Source: Paguma larvata
Lineage: Eukaryota; Chordata; Mammalia; Carnivora; Viverridae
DNA length: 64,000 nt
Assembly (NCBI GenBank): GCA_030068075.1
Contig: CM057835.1
Span: 43,506,215 to 43,570,214 of the forward strand
Direction of reading: 5' to 3'
Below, in pieces: positions 55,460 to 64,000 of the stretch; positions within the stretch are counted from its first letter, which is position 1; each line of letters starts with the position of its first letter. The position numbers and the translations under genes are program-made. The notes beneath the pieces were generated by a model. That model saw nothing but the letters and a program-made list of their open reading frames with translations, did no database searches and had not been told where the DNA came from.

Positions 55460-56090
55460 ACTTACTCAATCAACCATTATTTATTGATTGCTTTCCATGT
55501 GCCAGGCAACATGTTAGGTACCAGAGATCCAACAGAGAACAAAAAAGACCTCTGTGGTCATGTTCTAGTGCACAAGAGGTGGGAGTGGGGGGCAGATAAC
55601 ATAGAAGTAAGTAAATAAATTTCACATTGCAATAAATGCAATGAGGAAAGTAAGCAGAGTTCTTATTTAGGAACTTTACATAGGAGAGAATCTCAGAAAG
55701 TAACATAATTTAGACAAGGAAAGCATCCCTGCAGAAGTGACTTTCTGAGAGCAAATAGAAGAATCAGACATGCTGGCTACTAAGAGCTTGAAAAACATAG
55801 TGAGAAATGGTCAAAGAACTGCAAAAATGGAAGTAGCAATGAGCTGGAAGGTTAGAGGATGGTAGTCAGAGAGATGATGGAGGTGATGCAGGCTCTGATG
55901 ATGACATGGCCAATGAGAAATGAAGAACACCTCTATTAAAGTGAGGTGGTCAAGGAACTGAGAGTTTAATGGGTGTCAGAGTCAGCACACACAATGACAA
56001 GAATGGGGATGAGAAGCAAAGTCTGAGCTAGGAGCTAAAGTCTTCAGCAGAAGGAATAGGGGTACAGGCAGATGACAGCATGAGGAGGGA
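55460..56090 (-). repeat. L2 LINE relic, antisense
   Basis: 'CATTATTTATTGATTGCTTT', 'CCATGTGCCAGGCAACATG', 'CAGAGAACAAAAAAGACCTC' and 'GAGAGATGATGGAGGTGATG' follow the complement of L2. Confidence 0.6.
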
Positions 56091-56094
56091 GAAG

Positions 56095-57075
56095 GGAGGC
56101 TCAGCAGGACACGTGCACTTCACAGAAACAGAAGTTTTTACCAGAGGACATATCCTGGAAGCAGCAGTGAATTACGAGGAAATAGCTCCTTGTCTTCTGG
56201 CCAGAGGGACAGAGGTTCAAGGAAATAAGATTTTGTCTACTTGAGAAAGTGCAAGGGCAGCAGAATCTTGGGGGCCAGCCAGGTTCCATGTAGAGAAAGT
56301 CATGGGAAACAAACATTCCAGAAGTCTCCAGAGATTAAAGGGGAATTCGATGACCACAAACAGAAGGTCCAGAGGGCACAGTAGAAGGCTGATTTTGTTT
56401 TTGTTCTTGTCAGGGGGCAGGGAGGGAACTAATTAGGGTACAGGTAGAGACACACAAATTACATTCTGGATAATAAGGGACAACTGGGGAACCTTGAAAT
56501 TCACTAAGTCAATGGGATAAAACATTATTACTACACTATAAAATATTAATAATAGCAATTATTATTTATAGTTGTAGTAGTAGAAGAAGTAGCTGTGAAA
56601 ATATATTGGCAGTTTTATTTCAGGCCTGTACTAAGTATTTCCCATGCAGTCAACCAATAACCCCAAAGCTCAATCTTCCAAAGCTCAAGTCAAATTTCAG
56701 ATCATCTGTGAAAACTTAATGGACTACAGGTAATTGATCAGAATAAGGATGGATTCAGGGCTTTGAAGTCATTCTGGCAGTCTCCGGGAAGACAGAAGAC
56801 AAATGGTTTTAGACTTGAAACCTCAAACGGTTGGCTCAATGCTATGGAAGATTTGGGCAGCTATTTTATGGGGCTACCCAAGTTGGTGTATGGTGATCAG
56901 GGGTTACTCATGCAATCTTCTTGCACTAGAAAGAAGCAGTTCCCACCGCCACCCCACTTAAAGCTCAGCTAGTAGAAGGACCATGATGCTTTGAGGTGGC
57001 TTCCATCCACAGTACAAACTATTTCTCTGCTCTTTTGCTCAATTTGCTAGAATATTCCTAATCAACCTGGAAGAT
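56095..57075. other. Intronic sequence without an assigned element
   Basis: Unique-looking; a trinucleotide-like TAGTAGTAGAAGAAG patch near 56572-56590. No gene supported. Confidence 0.4.
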
Positions 57076-57079
57076 TTCA

Positions 57080-57106
57080 TTCCATTCATTCATTCATTCA
57101 TTCAAT
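57080..57106 (+). repeat. (ATTC)n microsatellite
   Basis: CCATTCATTCATTCATTCAT repeats about six times. Confidence 0.95.
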
Positions 57107-57150
57107 ATGTGAGAGAAATTACTGTAGGCTCTAGACCATTCTAGATAGTG

Positions 57151-57157
57151 TGGATGG

Positions 57158-57193
<36 letters not shown>

Positions 57194-57196
57194 ATG
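57151..57196 (+). repeat. (GGAT)n microsatellite
   Basis: About eleven GGAT units with one GGAC interruption, followed by a short GA run. Confidence 0.95.
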
Positions 57197-57214
57197 AGAG
57201 AGAGAGAGATCCTC

Positions 57215-57480
57215 CTCTAAGAAACTTCTCCCACCACTCCCTCCAACACTAGGCTGGTGGCCCCATGCATTACTCCCACAGCACACAATTTATTCATGGG
57301 TTTTTCCAATAATATGCCGACAATTCTGTATGTTTATCTTCAGGCCAATCTTCTCCTCAACCATCCTTTTCAAGTCTAAGTGAGATCCTGTTACTTCTCT
57401 GCTGATAGCCTTTAAAGTCTCCCTAGTTTACCCAGGGTAAAAGCCAAAGTCCTTACAATTTTTATCCCTAGGAGAGAATT
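57215..57480 (+). repeat. L2 LINE relic
   Basis: 'CTAAGAAACTTCTCCCACCA' and 'CCAGGGTAAAAGCCAAAGTC' match sense L2 pieces. The order suggests two fragments. Confidence 0.55.
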
Positions 57481-57484
57481 CCAC

Positions 57485-58536
57485 ATTGTAAGTCCTGTCT
57501 TCCATTTATTCCCTTCTGCAGTCATTGCAAGAGCTGTAGGAAGACGTAGTCAGATGAAGAGTAGATGGTAGGTAGGCTGATTCATCCCACTGACAAGAGA
57601 ACTAAATTCTTGTTCTACTTTTCATACACTTTTATATAGCAGGACATCCTATAGTCATTCTTCACTTGGGAAAGAGAAAGGTTTCATACGTGAATGAAAT
57701 TGTATGCTTATAGTTACTAAATTATTATGATAAATGAATACTCTGAAATTAAACATTTTCCAAGGGAAAAAAAATATCTCCTTTTGCAAGTGCTTGGAAA
57801 ACTGAAATGGTCATGAGGATTTTATAATTTGCCTTGCTACAACTTTAGGTTCTAATTTATGACTTTAAGCTCTTCCGTGCATCACAGAATACCCCAAAAG
57901 CAACAACAAAAATTTCAATCCAAATACAGCTACATTTTGGATCTGCATTCAGATGCACTAATTAAATTAATGCTTGAAGGTAACACATTCCTGAATAGAA
58001 TCATTGACCTACAGGATGATGGAATACATTCTAATGTGTTACAGGCAAAGCTAAAATGAAAATTCAGGACATTCTTCTTTCCATCTTGTGGCCATCTGTG
58101 TGTGTGTGTTTCTATCTTGTTATATAATTGACAACCATGGTTAACAAAGATAGTACAAAAAGCAATAACCAACTTACTATGATCATAGACTCAAATCAGC
58201 ACTAGTAGATTTAGCCGAATAATACTGAAGATAATTTAGCTTGAGAAAATCTGTTAATATAATGCACCACATTAACGTTAAATAAATACAAAAATATATA
58301 TAATATACAATGTGAAACTTTGGTTCAAATGATGCATGGATACCATTTTTCTTTGCTATATTTTCTCTGAAGAAACTTACTACAAAATGTATATTCAGCA
58401 CTCTTTGCTAAATTGTTTTGGCAGCTTACATGAAATGCGCCCTCCTCAATAGTATTATAAAACAAGTATGTTAAGATCCTTGTATACTCACGTTTGTGAA
58501 TGTGCTTGCAACATTTCTCCTTCTCTATTTTAACAG
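57485..58536. other. CHST9: Intron end upstream of the CHST9 terminal exon
   Basis: AT-rich, repeat-poor intron. A pyrimidine-rich stretch CTCCTTCTCTATTTTAACAG closes it as the acceptor of the terminal exon. The short frame at 57859-58059 is not bounded by convincing splice sites. Confidence 0.5.
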
Positions 58537-59628
58537 AACCTCAAGTTCCACATCACTGAGGATCCCAAGGGAAAAGAGGGAAACCTTCTGCTCAACTCTG
58601 AGAGGCCAGCAAGGGTCTTAACAAAGACCAGCCACTCTCAAGGAGAGGATCGAGCTTTGGGGAAGACCACAGGGCCACCGACAATTAAGCTGATTGAAAA
58701 ATATCAAGGAACCAGGACTGTTTTCAAGAAGTTCAGTGAAATGAAGTGGCCGTTGGACATACACCCTTTAAACAAAAGTTTAATCAAAGACAACAAGTGG
58801 AAGGAAATGGATGTGGCCCAAGAGAAACGCAGGTCTTTCCTTCAGGAGTTTTGCAAAAAATATGGTGGGGTGAGTCGTCCTCAGTCACATCTTTTTCATA
58901 TGGTATCCAGGATCTATGTGGAAGATAAACACAAAATCTTATATTGTGAAGTACCCAAGGCTGGCTGTTCCAACTGGAAGAGAATTCTGATGGTACTAAG
59001 TGGGTTGGCTTCCTCTGCATACAACATCTCCCATGATGCTGTTCACTACGGGAAGCATTTGAAAAAACTAGATAGCTTTGACTTAAAAGGGATTTATACT
59101 CGTTTGAATACCTACACCAAAGCTATTTTCGTTCGTGATCCCATGGAAAGATTAGTGTCAGCATTTAGGGACAAATTTGAACACCCCAATAGCTATTACC
59201 ATCCAGTATTTGGGAAGGCAATTATAAAGAAATATCGGCCAAACGCCTGTGAAGAAGCATTAAACAATGGATCTGGAGTCAAATTCAAAGAGTTCGTCCA
59301 CTATTTGCTGGATTCCCACCGTCCAGTGGGAATGGACATTCACTGGGAAAAGGTCAGCAAACTCTGCTATCCGTGTTTGATCAACTATGATTTTGTAGGG
59401 AAATTTGAAACTTTGGAAAAAGATGCCAATTACTTTTTACAGCTGATTGGTGCTCCAGAAGAGCTGAAATTTCCCAACTTTAAGGATAGGCACTCTTCTG
59501 ATGAAAGAACCAATGCTCAGGTCGTGAGACAATATTTAAAGGATCTGACTCGGACTGAGAGACAATTAATCTATGACTTTTATGACTTGGACTACTTGAT
59601 GTTTAATTATACAACTCCATTTTTGTAG
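58537..59628 (+). CDS. CHST9: CHST9 terminal coding exon: N-acetylgalactosamine 4-O-sulfotransferase 2 catalytic domain
   Basis: This exon encodes the lower stem and the whole catalytic domain of a Golgi type II membrane sulfotransferase. The family transfers sulfate from PAPS to the 4-position of GalNAc, notably terminal GalNAc on N- and O-glycans (sulfotransferase family 2, HNK-1/chondroitin-4 group). A TTTTAACAG acceptor precedes phase-0 codon AAC, and translation runs 363 residues to TAG at 59626-59628. Adding the 80 residues expected upstream gives 443, the human length. In that numbering the 5'-phosphosulfate loop [12 protein letters not shown] is near 218-229 and the 3'-phosphate motif [17 protein letters not shown] near 278-294. 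N-glycosylation sequons occur at NKS (about 159), NIS (243), NGS (324) and NYT (437). The conserved C-terminus ends [13 protein letters not shown]. There is no frameshift or internal stop. CHST8 is the closest paralogue, but this C-terminus and stem fit CHST9. The ATG at 58657 is internal, not the true start. Confidence 0.96.
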   Translation, partial: NLKFHITEDPKGKEGNLLLNSERPARVLTKTSHSQGEDRALGKTTGPPTIKLIEKYQGTRTVFKKFSEMKWPLDIHPLNKSLIKDNKWKEMDVAQEKRRSFLQEFCKKYGGVSRPQSHLFHMVSRIYVEDKHKILYCEVPKAGCSNWKRILMVLSGLASSAYNISHDAVHYGKHLKKLDSFDLKGIYTRLNTYTKAIFVRDPMERLVSAFRDKFEHPNSYYHPVFGKAIIKKYRPNACEEALNNGSGVKFKEFVHYLLDSHRPVGMDIHWEKVSKLCYPCLINYDFVGKFETLEKDANYFLQLIGAPEELKFPNFKDRHSSDERTNAQVVRQYLKDLTRTERQLIYDFYDLDYLMFNYTTPFL

Positions 59629-60250
59629 TTCGCATTAATCTTCTAAAACCCTGTATTTACTTCATGACAATGGCCTCGAAATCAGCGAACTGTCATTTTC
59701 CTGCAGTTCTCTGTATGAGAGAGAATTTAACTAAGTGCAGTTGTCCTGATTTAATGAAGATTTTTACCAAATAGTATGACACCAATTGGCACAAAGTTAT
59801 AGGAAAATTACCTTACAGAGACATGTAAACAACTTGAGTTGCTCTAGAATGTTTAGAAAATAGCTGCTTTTGCATTATGGATTATATTATAGAAGCAATA
59901 ACCTAGCCAGCTGCTACATTAGCTTCAACAGCCTCTTGCAATGATAGGAAAAGGGATTGAAAATAGCATGAGTATATGTCTACATCCTGGAATTTGTTGT
60001 CTAAAGTGCATGGATATATTTTTAGCAGTCCGTGACATACTACTAGAACCTCGGAGAGTTTTCTTACACCCTGGAAATCTTTCTATCAACTGCAATGATA
60101 AATCAATTTTGAAATAATATTTTGGACCTAGGCATGTAACTTTAGATTGGAAGGCATTATGTGATTTACAATATAAGAATATAGCAGAAAAACCAGATGA
60201 GGCTATGGCTTTTTATATTCAACAGCCAATAAAAAATGCACAACATGCTA
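59629..60250 (+). other. CHST9: CHST9 3' untranslated region (minimum extent)
   Basis: The AT-rich sequence immediately after the CHST9 stop codon is read as 3' UTR. No recognisable repeat interrupts it. The first canonical AATAAA hexamer is at 60228-60233, which would put a cleavage site near 60250. Further AATAAA hexamers at 60681-60686 and 61035-61040 could support longer 3' UTRs. The endpoint is inferred and no transcript data were available. Confidence 0.5.
60228..60233 (+). terminator. CHST9: Candidate polyadenylation signal of CHST9
   Basis: This is the first AATAAA hexamer downstream of the CHST9 stop codon, about 600 nt away. The downstream sequence is A-rich (AAAAATGCAC), with no strong GT-rich element that I could see, so use of this site is uncertain. 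Alternative hexamers lie at 60681 and 61035. Confidence 0.4.
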
Positions 60251-61485
60251 AGATCAAAGCAACAAAAACAACCTTCCTCTTCCAGAAAAACTTAAGGGAA
60301 TTGATTCTGTTTTCTTTTGAGCTCTCTGTGCAGAGACAAAATGAACATAACCACTAAAGGTCCTCGCTTCTGAAGCAGGCGGTTGAGAAGTTTAAGCCTC
60401 ATCAGATATAAATGTGCTCCTAATTTCTGGTTTAATTGGGCAGGGGGGAAATTGTTTCAGGATGGAATGATCATCAAAAACAAAAGTTGCCACTCTGAAC
60501 ATGGTCCTCAAACAATAACAAAGTTTTATAAGAGTATTATTTGAATCAAAGCATCGCGTGCATAGCTTTCTAAGTGGAATGTACTCTAAGAATAGCTTTT
60601 GTTTCCAGTCTAATTACTTAGCTTGGGAACGACTTTTTAAAAATGCACATACCACTTCAAAGATAGGTTATATTCTAGAGAATAAACAAAACAAGAGCCC
60701 CTACAAACATTTTTAATAGGTTTATGCATAAACAAATTCAGGTGCTTTCTTTTTAAGCTTAAATTTTCTATACTAACACGGCCAAATACCATTGGATTCA
60801 AATATTAAATCCAAGTTTGGGGAAACTAGGACCATGTGTCACCCCTATCGAAAGTTGTGAGCATTTTGGAAATTTTTTCCAGCGGACACTCAATTCGAAG
60901 ACACGTTTGGATGGGAACTTAATTTAACTGGTTGACTATAACTTTGAGTTAAGAAGACCACATGCCATTCAAACCCTGTTTAAAGGCAGTTCTTGAATAT
61001 GTTCTTCTTCCCAAACTATCAGTTTTTTCTCGTCAATAAATATTCAGTAACATCTCACAAAGGAAAGTAGGTATTAATATTTAAATATTAATAGGCCAAG
61101 ATAGTTACAGTTGTCCTTATTTCATTTTGATTTTCCATTTCATGGCTGAGTATTCATGAATTGCTTCACTCAACACACGCCTGCCTTGTCCCATCTGTGT
61201 CTCCCAAGGAGTAGGTAACTGCAACGGGCTGCCAGATCCTGAGTATTAAGCCTTCTAAACCAACCTTTTACTACTTTCCACTCCATTTACTCTTGCCTCG
61301 AGACCATACACTTAAGCCGCGCTCTCTGTTTTTAAGGAGTTTTACTCTAGAGTAATCTCAATTGTAAAATTTAAATTTTGCTGTACCATGTAGAGTCGAT
61401 TCCTTGTAACTTGGAGACAGTGAAATTATCTTTTTATGGACAAAGGGAGAGAATGGAAACTTTGCCAAGAAGCCTGATTATTCCT
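60251..61485 (+). other. Downstream of CHST9 (extended 3' UTR or flank)
   Basis: AT-rich, repeat-poor sequence with further AATAAA hexamers at 60681 and 61035. Long CHST9 3' UTR isoforms could extend here, otherwise it is intergenic. Confidence 0.4.
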
Positions 61486-61490
61486 AAACT

Positions 61491-61496
61491 ACACAC

Positions 61497-61527
<31 letters not shown>

Positions 61528-61528
61528 T
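61491..61528 (+). repeat. (CA)n microsatellite
   Basis: About 18 CA units with one CACG interruption near the start. Confidence 0.95.
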
Positions 61529-61699
61529 ACTAATTTTAGATGGAATCTGCTATAAAGTAGAGAAGCAATTTTCTCAACGTTATTCCTAAAACCTTATCAG
61601 GAACAAACAAAAAACCCTTCTTTTCATAACTTTGGAAGAAAAAAAAGGAAAAAAGTGTGCTATCTCTCTCTTATTAGCATTTCTAATGCACTTGAGAGA

Positions 61700-61798
61700 A
61701 TGGAATATATGTGTATATGTACACATATAAACACACACACAAACATGTATGTGATATGGATGCATATATACGTATATATACATGCACACACACATAAC
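61700..61798. repeat. AT/AC-rich low-complexity tract
   Basis: Mixed ATATGTGTATATGTACACAT and (AC)n segments. It explains the Tyr/Cys-rich minus-strand frame. Confidence 0.9.
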
Positions 61799-61799
61799 C

Positions 61800-63190
61800 G
61801 TTTAGCACTGGTGGGAGAGAAGAGGGCTGAGAAAATGATACATGATGCTCTCTATCAAAGCTCTTCTATGCCTTTTGCCGTATATTCTCCTTCTCAGACC
61901 CTTTCCACTGAGCCTGTGTAACCAGAGGTGATCCTTCAGTCCTTCTTTTCCTTAAAGACTCTGATACCAGCAGGCATCCTGTGTGGCTGTGAGTCCCAGA
62001 GGCCGTGTGTTAATAAGGTTTTATGAAGGAAGAACACACTTCTTATCTACTCTTCCTTTTCAATGACTTTTGTTCATGGTAGGGCTGAAGAAGCCAGTCA
62101 TCATCTCGGATTCCTTGTGATTTTAAATACCTTCTCCCTTTACCTTTTCTGAATATTCTGTTTTGCAGACAAGCCCACATTCACCTTTGTCATTTCTGCC
62201 TGGCACAAGCCCCAGGTGTGAGCCTCACTGCTCCTCTGGACGCTCACAGTTTCATGGATTTAGATTCCTAAAGGCGAGTGACCAAATCTAGACTCATCTT
62301 CCAGACGTCCAGTGTTCACATTTTAACACTAGCATGCTTCAGGTGTAATTATAAGTCCTCTAATTAAACCCTAAGGATCTGATTTGTTTTTATAGGCGGC
62401 GGTAACAACCTGGGCAGGTCCCTTCACTCTGTTATTCCCCTGTCTGGAATTACTAGTAGAGTAAAAGTTGGCAATTAAATCCAAAACCACAGCTACTTAA
62501 CATGGTAAGCTATCTATGGATACGTGTTGATGTGACTGTGCGCAGGAAATGCCACAAATTTCAATGGAAATGCATATAAAAGACCCCCGACTTTCTGCTT
62601 TTCTCACATGTGTGTGGAAACACCCATTAAGTCAATGGAAATGTGTGGCTACTTGCTACATTTTCTAACTTCACCATCTATAAAATATTATTTAGCAATT
62701 CAGAACCCACTTGGATACCATTTGTAATCAGGAAGAGGAAAAAAACTTATCCACTTTACTTATGAATAATTATTCTTCAAAAAAGTATTATCTCCTAAAA
62801 TATATAGTGTTTAGCTGAAAAGAATATATAAGCAGATGCAGGGAATTTTGAGCACGCGTTCTCTTTGTAAAGATCACCTGCGGAATGGGTAGAACTTGGA
62901 ATTCGTAGGCTGAGACTACCGTAAACATCTCCATACTATCAGTCCTCACGTGGCTTCTTGGGGCATCTTTAGCCTCTAGACTTTCATGGAATATGGCCAA
63001 GCAGAAACTCTGCCTGTGGCTAACATCCCCGCCGTGCTCTGAAATTTGAAGGATAGCTGCCCATAGGCCTTTAACAGTAGCTCAATACCTGAGGACCTCA
63101 GACCAAGGCTAACTCAGTTTAGTTCTACCTCTGGGGCCATAGCTTTTCAATCTCAATCATAAGCATTATAATATTCATGATCATAGTCAT
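61800..63190. other. Downstream flank without an assigned element
   Basis: Unique-looking AT-rich sequence. I recognised no exon, RNA gene or repeat. Confidence 0.4.
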
Positions 63191-63194
63191 AATC

Positions 63195-63400
63195 AAACAT
63201 TTATTCCTTTATGACTTAAGTGCTTACATGCATTCATTTAATCTACATAGTCAATCTAAGATGCTATGAAGCCCCCACACCCCACACAAAATTTATTATA
63301 TATATACATGCATATATATAAAGCCAAGTGGTTGAGTAACTTGCCTAAAGAATTGCAGCTGGAAATTAGGTCAGGAGCCAGATGAATCCAAACAGCAAAT
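63195..63400 (-). repeat. MIR-like relic, antisense, with AT-rich interruption
   Basis: 'GCTTACATGCATTCATTTAA', 'GAGTAACTTGCCTAAAGAAT' and 'TGCAGCTGGAAATTAGGTCA' suggest a MIR complement with a (TA)n stretch inside (63295-63320). Confidence 0.55.
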
Positions 63401-63404
63401 ACCA

Positions 63405-64000
63405 CTACCAAAATCTCTTCTTAGTTTAAGGACAGCTAAAGGCAAAAATATATTGGCATCTTGAAACTTTTTTGATACAAATACAGATATCTATACGTGT
63501 GTATATTTCGCTGGTTGTCCCATTTCAAATCAGCTTATCCCTTTCTTCCTGCTGAGTTGACATATTCAAAGACTTTGCAAGAGATTATGCTTTCTTCCTA
63601 TGCCTTTTTTTAAAATTCCCAGTTGATCATGGAGCACAATGTAAGAACAAGGGTCCCTGGACCGAGTTTAGTATAACAAAAACAAAATATCATTTTGACA
63701 AGGAAGTCCAGACGGCTACAGGAGTGGGCAAGGTCACAGAGAATATGGTCCAAACTGGGAGAGAGTCTGGCCCACTTTCCTCAAATGGGCACTTGAAGAT
63801 GGTGGTGGCTCAGCAAGTCACCAAGAGTCAGCCCTTAAATATTGCTAGAAAGTAAGCGATTGTGTATGGTCTCTTTTTCCTAAGCTCCTGTCCCAGTGCT
63901 AGTTTAGTGGTCAGACAACCCTAAACAGACTCAGGATGATTATAGAAAAGAACAGAGGAGCAGGTTAACTCAAACTAACTAAAAAACACCATGAAAATTT
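63405..64000. other. Downstream flank to window end
   Basis: No recognisable gene or repeat. AT-rich sequence ending at the window edge. Confidence 0.4.

Larger units (their letters stand above)
32471..58536 (+). other. CHST9: CHST9 last intron (about 26 kb)
   Basis: This intron runs from the GTATTT donor after QEHITNQ to the TTTTAACAG acceptor before the catalytic exon. It is phase 0. It contains seven or so carnivore SINE insertions and subunits, L1 3' ends, several L2 and MIR relics, an MLT1 LTR and a CpG-enriched patch. No further CHST9 coding exon is needed, because the two flanking exons join in frame and give the expected protein length. Confidence 0.8.

Noticed and set aside
58657..59628. 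A complete 323-residue single-exon gene starting at the ATG at 58657
   Set aside because: Homologous sequence and frame continue upstream to a proper splice acceptor at 58537, and the peptide there matches the CHST9 stem. The ATG is internal.

Overview
This is mammalian nuclear DNA, almost certainly from a cat-like (feliform) carnivoran. The diagnostic feature is a set of about 15 tRNA-Lys-derived carnivore SINEs. Several carry the head 'GGCGCCTGGGTGGCTCAG', a B-box region 'GTTCGTGAGTTCGAGCCCC', a CT-rich middle and an AATAAA/poly-A tail. That arrangement matches the felid SINEC_Fc type rather than the canine type. Only one protein-coding gene is supported.

The gene is the 3' part of CHST9 (carbohydrate sulfotransferase 9, GalNAc-4-O-sulfotransferase 2) on the + strand. 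A 38-nt penultimate coding exon (32433-32470) and a large terminal coding exon (58537-59628) lie about 26 kb apart with canonical splice sites. They join in frame and specify the last 376 residues: 13 across the small exon, whose first base lies in an upstream exon, plus 363. This equals the C-terminal length expected for a 443-residue family member. The 5'-phosphosulfate and 3'-phosphate PAPS-binding motifs are both intact in the terminal exon. I did not find the upstream exons (cytoplasmic tail, membrane anchor, start of the stem), so they probably lie before base 1. Positions 1-32432 are read as intron, 32471-58536 as the last intron, and 59629 onward as 3' UTR followed by downstream flank.

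The rest is typical mammalian intron: carnivore SINEs in both orientations, L1 fragments of several ages (one young L1 3' end nested in an older one), many L2 and MIR relics, two MER5A-like relics, one MLT1 LTR and many microsatellites. Blocks at 2690-4189, 32471-35280 and 35711-36960 are poor in recognisable repeats. The last contains a small CpG-enriched patch with two strong consensus splice donors and the longest reading frame outside CHST9.

I see no bacterial-type system, CRISPR array, operon or undescribed multi-gene system. The items most worth checking are the CpG/splice-donor patch (36280-36800), a 100-bp 99%-identical duplication inside an ancient L2 (12126-12225 and 12591-12690), a SINE with a triplicated B-box segment (9711-9980), and a 28-nt alternating purine-pyrimidine tract inside an L1 (53269-53296). 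Repeat family names rest on remembered consensus features, not a database search, and repeat boundaries are approximate unless a target-site duplication is given.
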